This document shows positions 50,357 to 61,972 of a DNA stretch of 64,000 nt, piece by piece; the stretch's first letter is position 1, and each line of letters starts with the position of its first letter. The translations under genes were made by a program, and so were the position numbers. The DNA lies in the NCBI RefSeq assembly GCF_000767465.1, contig NZ_CP009292.1, forward strand, positions 496,001 to 560,000, in the 5' to 3' direction. This DNA comes from Novosphingobium pentaromativorans US6-1 (GTDB taxonomy: Bacteria > Pseudomonadota > Alphaproteobacteria > Sphingomonadales > Sphingomonadaceae). Below the pieces are notes generated by a model, which had not been told where the DNA came from, searched no databases, and saw only the letters and a list, made by a program, of their open reading frames with translations.

Positions 50357-51355
50357 TTGGCAAAGAACCGACCCTTGATGACCGCTGCGGACGTGGACGG
50401 ATTTTGGGCAATCATTCCCACCCCGGCCAAGGAAGGCGCAGATCGCTGGGACGCGACCGACACGGTCGATGTCGACGAGACAGCCCGGGCGATCGAAGAC
50501 CTGATCGCGAAAGGCGTCAACGGCATCCTGACGATGGGCACGCTGGGCGAGGCATCGACGCTGACCTGGCCGGAAAAGCAGGCCTTCATGACCGCCGCCG
50601 TGGAAACCGCCCGCGGGCGCGTGCCGATTTTCGTAGGCACCTCGACGCTCAATACCCGCGACACCATAGAGCAGACCCGCTGGGCCAGCGATCTCGGGGC
50701 GGACGGGACGATGCTTGGCCCGCCGTTCTGGTGCCAGGCCAGCATGGACATGGCCGTGCAGTACTTCAAGGACGTCGCGCAAGCCTGCCCCGACATGGCC
50801 ATCGCCATCTATGCCAACATGCAGGCCTTCAAGTTCGCTTTCTCGATTCCATTCTGGGCACGGGTGAGCCAGATCCCCCAGGTAATCACCGCAAAGCTGC
50901 CGCCCACGCCGCAGATGTCGGCGATGAAGCTTGTCAGCGGCGGACGCATCCGGTTCATGCCGATCGACAATGAATATGCCTCGGTGGCCCGATCCGATCC
51001 GGAATTCTTCTCCGCATTCTGGAGCAGCAGCGCTTCTTGCGGCCCGGACGTCTGCATTGCCCTGCGCGACCGGGTGATCGAAGCCAAGAAGACTGGGGAC
51101 TGGAGCGCCGTCACCCGGCTCTCCGATGCGATGGAATTGGCGGTCGCCCCCTTGTTCCCGGCTGGAGGGCCTCCCGAATTTGCAACCTACAACATCATCC
51201 TGGAAAAGCACCGGATGAATGTCGCCGGCTGGATCAAGGCCGGGCCGACCCGCGCGCCCTACAACCATGCTCCCCCGCATATCCTTGAAGGCGCCGAAAA
51301 ATCCGGCGCCGCATGGGCCAAGCTCAACAAGGACGTGTTGGCGGGCAATATCTGA
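50357..51355 (+). CDS. NahE/PhdJ-like hydratase-aldolase, aldolase 5
   Basis: A 332-residue protein. Y152 in AIYANMQAF and K180 in VITAKLPP are the catalytic pair; TTLNTRDTI-type and LGADGTMLG segments match the group, while GPPFWCQAS replaces the GLPMWC found in copies 2, 3 and 4. The start is a TTG at 50357 with CGGAGGA 5 bases upstream; an ATG at 50378 is possible. It is followed 130 bp later by the MFS transporter in the same direction. It should release pyruvate and an aldehyde from a ring-fission product. Confidence 0.88.
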   Translation: MAKNRPLMTAADVDGFWAIIPTPAKEGADRWDATDTVDVDETARAIEDLIAKGVNGILTMGTLGEASTLTWPEKQAFMTAAVETARGRVPIFVGTSTLNTRDTIEQTRWASDLGADGTMLGPPFWCQASMDMAVQYFKDVAQACPDMAIAIYANMQAFKFAFSIPFWARVSQIPQVITAKLPPTPQMSAMKLVSGGRIRFMPIDNEYASVARSDPEFFSAFWSSSASCGPDVCIALRDRVIEAKKTGDWSAVTRLSDAMELAVAPLFPAGGPPEFATYNIILEKHRMNVAGWIKAGPTRAPYNHAPPHILEGAEKSGAAWAKLNKDVLAGNI

Positions 51356-51485
51356 CCGTCGGGATCACGCGGTTCAAGATGACAGTTTCCCGGCTTACAG
51401 CAAAGCCGGGAACGACCTGCAGGCGATTACGCGGCAAGAAATGATCGCGATCGCCTGCAGCATGTATGACGGATGAGGAGTGCCG

Positions 51486-52799
51486 ATGAGCGGAAACCCC
51501 CAATTGGCCGAGGATAGTGGGGCGAGCGCTGGCCGCAATCTCGGCCTCGGGCTTTGCGCCTTCACCCTCATGCTGGACGGCCTGGACAATCAGATCCTTG
51601 GCCTGGTGATGCCATCGCTCATGGCTGACTGGGGCCTGGAACGCAGCACCTTCACACCCTTCATTATCGCTACCGTCGTCCTGATGTCGGCGGGGACAAG
51701 TCTGGGCGGCTGGCTGGGAGACAGGTTCGGACGCAAGCCCATCCTGTTCGCATCCCTTGCGTTGCTGGGGGCGCTCACGATCGCTTCGGGACTGGCCAAC
51801 AACCCATCGCAGCTGCTCGTGCTGCGCGGGCTCTCCGCTCTCGGCATGGGCGGCGTCATGCCCAATGCCACGGCATTGCTGGCTGAATACGTCTCGCTGC
51901 GCCACCGCAGCCTTTCCGTTTCCTTGGGCGTCGCGGCTATTCCGCTCGGCGGCGTCATGGGCGGTGTGCTGGGCTCGATTATCCTGCCCGCCTTCGGTTG
52001 GCGCACGATGTTCTTCATGGCTGGCGGGATAACCCTGCTCGCTGCATTCGTCATATCCTCGCTTCTGCCGGAATCGCCGGCGTTGAAGACCGCCCGCTCG
52101 CGGCCTGCATCGCCGGGCCGGAATGAGCCTGGCGAGGCCGGCTATGCACCGCAGGAAGGGCCTGCGGATCATGGCGGCAAGCAAACAATCTTCAGCAAGG
52201 CCTTGCGGCGTGACACGCTGGCCCTGTGGTGCGCCCTGTTCTTCAGCATGCTCGGCGTATATTCAATGATCAACTGGGTCCCCACCCTGCTGTCCCAGCA
52301 GGGATATGGACTGTCCACTGCCAGCCTGGGCCTCGCCTTGTTCAACGCCGGCGGCATTCTGGCTTCGGTAGTCGTAGCCGCCGCGATGGACCGCTATGGG
52401 TCGCGCAAGCCCCTGCTCCTGACCGGTCTTGTGGGCGGCCTCGTCGCGATGGCTGCCATACCGGCCCTCGCGCCCGGCAACGCGCCTATCCTCGCCATTG
52501 TGCCGCTGGGCGCAATGGGCTTCTTCATCGCCGGGATGCAGGCCGCGCTGATTGCCTTTTCGGCGCAAGTCTATCCCACAGCCATGCGTTCGACCGGCAT
52601 GGGGGCCATGATGGCCTTCGGCCGCCTGGGCGCCCTCGCAAGCTCGGTAACAGGCACCGTCATTCTCGGGCTTGGCAGCGCCCACTTCCTGGCTGCCATG
52701 GGCGCAACGATCGTGATCGCCGGATTCACCAGCCTGCTCGCCCGCAGCCGAGCGGCGAGCCCGCGACCGCTTCGGCAGCCGGTTGCCGCAGCGACCTGA
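51486..52799 (+). CDS. MFS transporter, aromatic acid:H+ symporter type
   Basis: A 437-residue membrane protein with about 12 hydrophobic helices. DGLDNQILG in helix 1 corresponds to the acidic motif of AAHS carriers, and GWLGDRFGRKPIL between helices 2 and 3 is the MFS motif A. The central loop (about residues 200-235) is long and hydrophilic. The ATG at 51486 follows AGGAG by 6 bases. It lies after aldolase 5 and probably imports an aromatic acid across the inner membrane. Confidence 0.9.
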   Translation: MSGNPQLAEDSGASAGRNLGLGLCAFTLMLDGLDNQILGLVMPSLMADWGLERSTFTPFIIATVVLMSAGTSLGGWLGDRFGRKPILFASLALLGALTIASGLANNPSQLLVLRGLSALGMGGVMPNATALLAEYVSLRHRSLSVSLGVAAIPLGGVMGGVLGSIILPAFGWRTMFFMAGGITLLAAFVISSLLPESPALKTARSRPASPGRNEPGEAGYAPQEGPADHGGKQTIFSKALRRDTLALWCALFFSMLGVYSMINWVPTLLSQQGYGLSTASLGLALFNAGGILASVVVAAAMDRYGSRKPLLLTGLVGGLVAMAAIPALAPGNAPILAIVPLGAMGFFIAGMQAALIAFSAQVYPTAMRSTGMGAMMAFGRLGALASSVTGTVILGLGSAHFLAAMGATIVIAGFTSLLARSRAASPRPLRQPVAAAT

Positions 52800-53080
52800 C
52801 CCCTTTCTTTGCACAAGTCCAGATCTGCGCTCCCGGGCGGCTAGTGCCCCCGGCACCGCAGCCCATTCCGCTTTACTCGGCACCCCAAGTTGTTATACTA
52901 GGTTGAGCCATGAGGGCCGCCTCGCTAGCGAATCTGCAGCGCCAAAGTTGACGCTCAAGGATCGCGCGCCACGCCCGCCTGCATTTCTGCCGCCCTCAAG
53001 CGGCGTCGTTTCGCCTTACGCGGCTCCCTGCCGAGCTTGCGTTCGAATAGTTAATCTATTGCTTACCGGTGACCAACTCC
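52800..53080. promoter_or_regulatory. Leader of ppdK with operator copy f
   Basis: About 280 bp without a gene. GTTATACTAGG at 52892-52902 is identical to copy a near aldolase 1, and lies about 180 bp before ppdK. No terminator for the MFS gene is evident. Confidence 0.5.
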
Positions 53081-55738
<2,658 letters not shown>

Positions 55739-56259
55739 CGCGCCATGCCAGCACTCAACATCACCTTCGGGACCGGGCATGCAGGCAGCAGAAGTCCAGC
55801 CAATGAAAACGGCACTGCCAGCCAGGGCAACTGGCGCCGATTTCCCGTCCAGGTCGGCCCATGCCTTCGAAGCTATCCGGATCAGGAACAATTCGAAGCC
55901 ATCTGTGCAAGGGAATTGAGCGCAGAACGCGATCATACTTAGGCAGTCCGGGGCAGTCGTGCCCCGGACCAGCTTGCGCATTGACTCAAGGGCAGCGTCA
56001 GAAAGCCAGGATAACGGCCGATATAGCCGGGCCTGCCACACGGCGGCTCGGCGTTACCCCGGAGCTTCTCAATACTGCAATTCCTACCGCAAGGTCCGGA
56101 TGGCGGGGCACAAGAAGGGGTACGTGGATGCGGCCATGATTCCGAAATTGACGTCCCCACATCGTCCATTTTCAGGGAGAAGGGCGCACGGGACAAGCCC
56201 GAGGCCCTCCCCACTTCCTTTTGCGAAACCGAAAGACCTGCCTCAGACGGACATTTCCT
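55739..56259. other. Non-coding gap between ppdK and a convergent hydrolase gene
   Basis: About 520 bp. Apart from the hairpin at 55946-55969 I see no supported gene or repeat; small open frames here lack ribosome sites and family features. Confidence 0.5.
55946..55969. terminator. Strong hairpin after ppdK
   Basis: GTCCGGGGCA and TGCCCCGGAC form a perfect 10-bp stem with a 4-base GTCG loop, 207 bp after the ppdK stop and before the convergent hydrolase. There is no T-run, so its strength as a terminator is uncertain. Confidence 0.5.
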
Positions 56260-57369
56260 CTAGTTTCTGAAGATTACGCTGACATCTGCGTTGTTCTCCC
56301 CCATATTCTGGAGGCTGCGTTCTGCAAGATCGTTATCCTTCAAGTATGCGTCGAAAAAATAATGGGCCGCGGTTCGTGCAAGAAGGTTTTCGCGCTTTGG
56401 ATCGATAAGCGGCGTCTCAGCCTCACATCCCGGAACCTTTGCATTCGGGAACCAGTTTTCGAAGAACGCACAGTCCGGGCTCTTGTTGCCAGGCGGTACG
56501 TTATCGGCATCCCGCAGCCAGCTATGCACCCCATTCTTGATCATGATCTGATATTTTGGGCCTTCCACACGAGCAAAGGCAGCATAGGGTCGCCCGGTCA
56601 TCCGGGTGAAGACATCCTTTTCAGCCGTGAGGAACAGAACCGGCACGGACACCTCCAGATGCGGAGTGCCCAAAACTCCCATGTCATGGGTCAGAGCTGT
56701 CTGCACCGGATCGCCCGAGCCTGCGAGAACCACTGCCTTCAAACGCGGTTCGTTGATACCGCCGCCGTAGGTAGCGAAGTAGCCGGTCACTCCGCCCAAA
56801 GAATGTCCAATGAATCCAATCTCCTGGGGATTGACGATCTTGCTCAACATCGGATCGGCCAGCGTCTTGTCAATCAGGAAACTGACATCACCCACTTGTT
56901 GCCTGAGGTCCGAAACATCGGCAAATTTGATATGGGTAAAGGCTGCTCGTGATGACAAGGGGAAGGTCGGCGCAACAACGACATAGCCGTTGCTGACCAA
57001 CTCATTCACGGTATTCATGTTGTTAGAGGGGTAACCCATCGTTCCATGGGCGTAGATTACAAGCGGCCAGGGACCATCGCCCGCGGCGGGGGCATCGTTT
57101 TCAGGCGCGCCACGCTTGGCTGACGTAGGATACCAAATCGTCACGTCAATCCGCCGGGTATCGGATCCCTCAAAGCCCATCGACTTCTTGATGCCGCGAC
57201 TTGTGTCGATCCAGGTCACAGAGCGCATGCCAACCCCATAAGGGGCGGAAGAGGCGGGCGCGGGAGCAACGGCGACGACAGCCGCATCCTTGGCTATGGC
57301 CAGGGCAGGCACCATGGAAACGGCCAGACCCAGGACCGGGCTGAGCATCATCGTGCGCAAATTCTTCAT
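56260..57369 (-). CDS. Secreted alpha/beta hydrolase (dienelactone hydrolase/PAF-acetylhydrolase-like)
   Basis: A 369-residue exported hydrolase. A Sec signal peptide covers about residues 1-26 (ending ALAIA). VIYAHGTMG near 105-112 forms the oxyanion region, S190 in IGHSLGG is the nucleophile, and the His is probably in NGVHSWL. Related proteins hydrolyse esters and polyester-type substrates. The ATG at 57369 has GGAG 9 bases upstream. It lies 114 bp after TonB receptor 3 on the same strand and may release a substrate in the periplasm. Confidence 0.86.
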   Translation of the reverse strand: MKNLRTMMLSPVLGLAVSMVPALAIAKDAAVVAVAPAPASSAPYGVGMRSVTWIDTSRGIKKSMGFEGSDTRRIDVTIWYPTSAKRGAPENDAPAAGDGPWPLVIYAHGTMGYPSNNMNTVNELVSNGYVVVAPTFPLSSRAAFTHIKFADVSDLRQQVGDVSFLIDKTLADPMLSKIVNPQEIGFIGHSLGGVTGYFATYGGGINEPRLKAVVLAGSGDPVQTALTHDMGVLGTPHLEVSVPVLFLTAEKDVFTRMTGRPYAAFARVEGPKYQIMIKNGVHSWLRDADNVPPGNKSPDCAFFENWFPNAKVPGCEAETPLIDPKRENLLARTAAHYFFDAYLKDNDLAERSLQNMGENNADVSVIFRN

Positions 57370-57483
57370 CAAAGCGATCTCCGTATATCCGGCTCCACAC
57401 ACGGGAGCGGGCAAGTGAGGTTAATAATGCAGGGGAAAGACAGGAAAGATGCGGCGGCCCGGCGTCGACCGCCGATCCAGCTG

Positions 57484-59799
57484 TCAATCACCAAAGCGAT
57501 AGCGCATTGTTACTCCGTAAGTGCGCGGCTCTCCGTACATGAGCGTATCGATACCGGTGGTCGGGTACGGGTTGAAATTGTAAGTCCCATTTGCGACACC
57601 TGCCACATAGGTCTTGTTGAACAGGTTCTTGGCGAAGAAACTTAAATCAAGCGGTTGGCCTGCAACCCCTTTCCAAGACAACCGCATGTTCACGAGACGG
57701 TAGGCCGGCTGGAAAAGTTCCAACTGATAGATGTCCGGTGAAAAGGAAGTGCCGCTACGGAACGATGCATCGACATTGAAATCAACTGTTCCGAGTTCCT
57801 GACGCACTGGCAAGGTAATCGTGGCTGAAACCGAACCGGTGTTGGTCGGTGCCAGCGCAAATGGCGTTCCGGAAATGTCCGCGTTCGTCAGAGGATTGAC
57901 GTACTTCTTGTATCCGGCGTCCAGATAGGAATAGTTTCCGGACAACATCAGCCAGTCCGTCAACTTGAGGCCGAAGTCGAGCTCAATTCCCTGAATGAGC
58001 GCCTTCTCGGCGTTGATAACGATGTTGGAAGCAGGTCCGGTTTGCAGACTGCGCTGCGAATTCTTGTAGTCGTTGCGGTAGGCAGCAAGATTGAAGCGAC
58101 CGATCACGGTCCCGATTTCGAATGTCGTCTTTGCCCCGATTTCGAAATCGCTGACCGTCTCCGGTTCATATACGGCGAGCCCCGAGGTCCCGAACCGATT
58201 GGTGCCACCCGGTAGATATCCAGTACGGTGCGCTGCATAAAGCAGGATCGAACGGTTGAGCTGATAATCGAGCGAGAACGTGTAGGTCGTACGCTCTGAC
58301 TTGGCTTTTGACGGGACTACCCCGACATTCACATCCGGAGTGAAATTGGTCGATCCAAAAATGGCGCACAATGGTGCATCCGGCAGGGCCAGACACAAAT
58401 TGGCCCCGCTCAGGGCGGAGTCATCGTTCCAGGTGTGTCGCATCCCGGCAGTCGCACTGAGCCCATTGACGACACTGTCGAGATGAACCGTTGCTTGGGC
58501 GAAGAGTGCCCTCTGCTTGGTCTCAGATTTTGAAGCGACATTGTACAGCGTACCGGCAGGGATCTGCGCAAGTGACGCCATCAGATGGTTGAACTCGGGC
58601 TCCCAACGCCGAGCGAAGAAGCCGCCGACGATCCATTCGAGCGACTGGTTGAACGATCTTCCTTCTACGTGGAACTCGTCAGTCAATTGATTGGTAGTGT
58701 TGAGCAGATATTGGGGGTAGGGATTGGCAACCTGGCCGGCCGGACGAGGAGTACCATCGCTGTCGTTGCGGTTTCCAGTCCGGGTCCTGATATAGCCGAA
58801 AATGTTCTTGAGCTGAATATCGTCAGTGAGGTCTAGTGTCGTTGTATTCGCGAGAAAATCTTCACGAAGATAGTTGAGCCCGGTGAGATCGTTGTTGACC
58901 ACGCGCGGCCCCAGTTTGGTCGCTGCCTCGCACAGTGCAAACCACTGGGGATCGGAGAGTGCTATCGTTCCGTTTGGATTGCAAAGGAAGGCAACAGAAT
59001 TGCCGCCTCGCTCGTTTCGCCACGTGTGTTCGTAGATTGTGCTGTTGGTCAGCCCATCTGTCGGACGTAGCGTCATGGACACCCGAAAGGCAGTACCGTT
59101 GACGTTATCGAGATCAGCTCCGTCATAGATGTTGTGCGTATAGCCCTTGCGGCGTGTCACCTTCCCTGCAATGCGAAGCAGCAGGCGGTCGCTGACGATC
59201 GGAAGGTTCAGCGCACCCTCCAAATCCACAAAGTCCAGATTTCCTACGCTGGAGCTAGCGTAACCCTCAAAGTCGTTTTTCGGCATTTGGGGTGTAAGCA
59301 GCACGGCGCCGCCGGTGGAGGTACCGCCGAACAGCGTCCCTTGAGGCCCCTTCAACACCTGAATTGATTCCAGGTCGTAATAGGGAGTTTGCGGCGCACG
59401 GCCGACGGCAGCTGCGGGCACTTCGGCCCGATACAAAATCGTTCCGCTGGAATTGACGCCCGAGCTTCCTGCGGGTTGGCCTCGAATTGAATAAGCGGCA
59501 TTGCGCAGGAATCCGCCTCCCTGAACCGTAAGGCCGGGCGTCTGGCCCATCAAGTCCGAAGGCTCGGAAATCTGCTTTTCCCTCAGGGTATCGGCGGTTA
59601 GGGCAGTGATTGCGATCGGGACTTTTTGCAGGTTTTCGTCCCGCCGGCGAGCCGTCACGACAATCTCGTCAAATCCCCTTTCATCCGAATATCCTGCTTC
59701 AGGCCCTCCCTGAGCCCAAGCAACTTGCGGCAGGCATGAAGCCAAGGCCGCCGCCGAACACGTTGCAGCGATCGTATTTCCCACCCTCTTCACATTCAT
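57484..59799 (-). CDS. TonB-dependent outer-membrane receptor 3
   Basis: A 771-residue receptor. The signal peptide ends QVAWA near residue 29; the TonB box and plug start is DEIVVTARRRDENLQKVP; the plug has VLKGPQGTLFGGTSTGG; the barrel ends VTMRYRFGD. GAAGGG precedes the ATG. It is divergent from the TetR 2 gene and followed by the secreted hydrolase, so these probably serve one substrate. It differs clearly from receptors 1 and 2 beyond the plug signatures. Confidence 0.94.
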   Translation of the reverse strand: MNVKRVGNTIAATCSAAALASCLPQVAWAQGGPEAGYSDERGFDEIVVTARRRDENLQKVPIAITALTADTLREKQISEPSDLMGQTPGLTVQGGGFLRNAAYSIRGQPAGSSGVNSSGTILYRAEVPAAAVGRAPQTPYYDLESIQVLKGPQGTLFGGTSTGGAVLLTPQMPKNDFEGYASSSVGNLDFVDLEGALNLPIVSDRLLLRIAGKVTRRKGYTHNIYDGADLDNVNGTAFRVSMTLRPTDGLTNSTIYEHTWRNERGGNSVAFLCNPNGTIALSDPQWFALCEAATKLGPRVVNNDLTGLNYLREDFLANTTTLDLTDDIQLKNIFGYIRTRTGNRNDSDGTPRPAGQVANPYPQYLLNTTNQLTDEFHVEGRSFNQSLEWIVGGFFARRWEPEFNHLMASLAQIPAGTLYNVASKSETKQRALFAQATVHLDSVVNGLSATAGMRHTWNDDSALSGANLCLALPDAPLCAIFGSTNFTPDVNVGVVPSKAKSERTTYTFSLDYQLNRSILLYAAHRTGYLPGGTNRFGTSGLAVYEPETVSDFEIGAKTTFEIGTVIGRFNLAAYRNDYKNSQRSLQTGPASNIVINAEKALIQGIELDFGLKLTDWLMLSGNYSYLDAGYKKYVNPLTNADISGTPFALAPTNTGSVSATITLPVRQELGTVDFNVDASFRSGTSFSPDIYQLELFQPAYRLVNMRLSWKGVAGQPLDLSFFAKNLFNKTYVAGVANGTYNFNPYPTTGIDTLMYGEPRTYGVTMRYRFGD

Positions 59800-60319
59800 T
59801 ATTGTTGCCCTTCAAAGTGCGGTGATAGCCAATCTTCCCAAAAAGCTGTCCGGCTCGCGGAGGGTGAGCGCGTCGACTGGCCTCCTCCACGGGCATCCTT
59901 TCTCCCTTGTCCAATGCTGCAGCACGAAGGCCGATCAAGGCTGCTGCAACACAATCAGACTTCGCATGTTTTATTTCACCGTTTAAAATGTTGCGATCTT
60001 TTTATATGGCAAAATAAAAGATGGCAATGGGCAGAATATCACGCCCATGTATCGCATTTTATGTTTGTAAATCAGTTACTTAACAGAGGAAATTTGGTCG
60101 CAGCGCTAGTCGCGCCGCGGATCGGCAGCTGACTGCAGAACTTGCGCATTGCCGCGATTCGCCTGTAAGCAGCCCGTCGAGCGGTAGAGGCGCTTTGCCT
60201 CCAGATGTCCTTGATACGCTGGAGGAAGCCTCTTGAACCGGGGGAGTTTCGATGTTGCAGGTGGATGTGCAAAGAGATCGCCGAACGGCCTCACAGTGCC
60301 GTCAGCAAGGTCTCAAGAC
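59800..60319. promoter_or_regulatory. Divergent control region of TonB receptor 3 and TetR 2
   Basis: About 520 bp, AT-rich around 59970-60075. It contains an inverted repeat, ATCTTTTTAT (59996-60005) and ATAAAAGAT (60014-60022), separated by 8 bases, which is a plausible TetR operator. No gene is supported. Confidence 0.45.
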
Positions 60320-61162
60320 ATGACATCCAGGACGTCAAAGCCCACCAAGCTTTCGATCGACACCCCGAGGAAAGGCCGCCGCCGCCCCACCATTTCCGAG
60401 GGAAGCGCAACCACAGCCGACGAGATCCTCGACGTCACGATCCGTTTGATAGCCGCCAAAGGCCTGTCAAATGTTCGAATCATAGATGTCGCGGAGAAAC
60501 TCGGTGTTTGGCCGCGGACAATCTACCATTATATCGAATCCAAGGATCGCCTGATTGCACTTGCGGTTGAACGGATTTTCGAAACCACCTCACCGCCCCA
60601 AGACCTCAACACCCCGTGGAAGGCCGCGCTCAAAGAACGCATCCTGAATGGAAAAAGGACATTTCTCAAATATCCGGGGCTTCTGGAATATTTTACCAAA
60701 CGCAACACTCTATTTTTTTCGAGAGGCGTCGCATCAAACTTTGAATATATGAAGGATCTCTTTTCCAAGGGCGGGATTGATGGCGAGGACTTCCGCTTCG
60801 CATTCTCCCTGGTCAACTCCTTCATTCAAGGCCAGGTTTATATCGCGGAATCGAGAATGAGCATCGAAAGAGACGCTCCTCCCAACGTCTCGGTTGATCC
60901 CGCCGATTTCCCGGTGGCCAGCTCCTGGCGACCGCCTTCTGAAGAAGAGAGCGACCTGCATCTCGACCGGCTGCTGGACATGATTGAAAACCTACCCCAC
61001 CATGGCACGCACAAGCTTCGTGACGAAGCCGGGGGCGAGCTGGACAGAGTTTTGGCTGAATACGATTCCAGATTGATTGATCCGGCGCAACTGTCGCAGC
61101 TCATCCGCGCATCGCTTGCAATCGGCATGGAGGAGGCTCTTGAACGGCTCGCGCCGGCCTGA
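60320..61162 (+). CDS. TetR-family transcriptional regulator 2
   Basis: A 280-residue regulator. ADEILDVTIRLIAAKGLSNVRI leads to the helix-turn-helix DVAEKLGVWPRTIYHYIESKDRL (parts shown: IIDVAEKLGV, TIYHYIESKD). The basic leader of 30 residues is long for the family. The ATG at 60320 is used; the frame is open from 60233. It is divergent from TonB receptor 3 and precedes the SnoaL-like and P450 genes, so it probably controls this last group. Confidence 0.86.
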   Translation: MTSRTSKPTKLSIDTPRKGRRRPTISEGSATTADEILDVTIRLIAAKGLSNVRIIDVAEKLGVWPRTIYHYIESKDRLIALAVERIFETTSPPQDLNTPWKAALKERILNGKRTFLKYPGLLEYFTKRNTLFFSRGVASNFEYMKDLFSKGGIDGEDFRFAFSLVNSFIQGQVYIAESRMSIERDAPPNVSVDPADFPVASSWRPPSEEESDLHLDRLLDMIENLPHHGTHKLRDEAGGELDRVLAEYDSRLIDPAQLSQLIRASLAIGMEEALERLAPA

Positions 61163-61364
61163 GCGAGCCATGGCGCGCCTCGAGACCCCGCCCGCCAGGA
61201 CATGCAACACCCCCCTGATCGCGGTTACCCGACGCAGCCACTCCCATACATCGATCGCTTCGCCACCCAGTGCGTCATCGCGCCGCAGTTGCTGCCTAAA
61301 TCCGCGAAGAGAACCAGAACCCTATCTCAGGCCCCGGGCATCAACGAATTGAAGGAGGCTACGA

Positions 61365-61835
61365 ATGCATGACGACATCAACCGTTGGGCCGGGCCGTTG
61401 GTGCCGCCAAGCGTAGAAGAATTGGCCGACCGCTATGCGCTGGGGCAACTGGTCAAGGTCTATGCACTGGGCGCGGACATGCGCGACTACGACCTGATGC
61501 GGAGCGTCTTTGCCGACGATGCATTCGGTCAAGGCAGCACGAAGAGCGCGCCCATCGATGAGTACTTACCCTTCGTATTCAAGGGCGCCTCAGCCTACCA
61601 GGCGACGCAGCACAACATCACCAACCAGCACATCAGCATTGTCGGCGACGAGGCAGTGGTGTGGAGTTACGCGATCGCGATACACAAGGCCGAAATCGGC
61701 GGCGACAAACCGCACCTCAACATCGGGGTCCAATATCGCGACAAATGCCGGCGGACCTCGAAGGGTTGGCTGATCACCCATCGCCAGGTTGTCGTTCAGT
61801 GGAGCGAACGGTTCGAAGCGAAGGCAGATAGTTAG
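61365..61835 (+). CDS. SnoaL/NTF2-like protein 1
   Basis: A 156-residue protein with the NTF2-like fold pattern: helix ELADRYALGQLVKVYALGADMRDYDLM, then the VFADDAF turn and later VQYRDKCRR and WLITHRQVVV strands (stretches given in parts). The family includes isomerases, dehydratases, cyclases and oxygenase beta subunits. No catalytic pair can be assigned with confidence. GAAGGAGG precedes the ATG. Another member lies at 63518; P450 lies between them on the other strand. Confidence 0.78.
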   Translation: MHDDINRWAGPLVPPSVEELADRYALGQLVKVYALGADMRDYDLMRSVFADDAFGQGSTKSAPIDEYLPFVFKGASAYQATQHNITNQHISIVGDEAVVWSYAIAIHKAEIGGDKPHLNIGVQYRDKCRRTSKGWLITHRQVVVQWSERFEAKADS

Positions 61836-61972
61836 ACGAACAGGAGAAACCCGTTCTTCATCGGGCGCCGGCTACGTGCGCGAAGCTAGGCGCTGATCGC
61901 CAAAGCAACCCCCGTGCCCCTGCCGCATGCCGCTCCGGCAATTCCCCTTTTCGGGGGCGTCTGCGATTGCAA

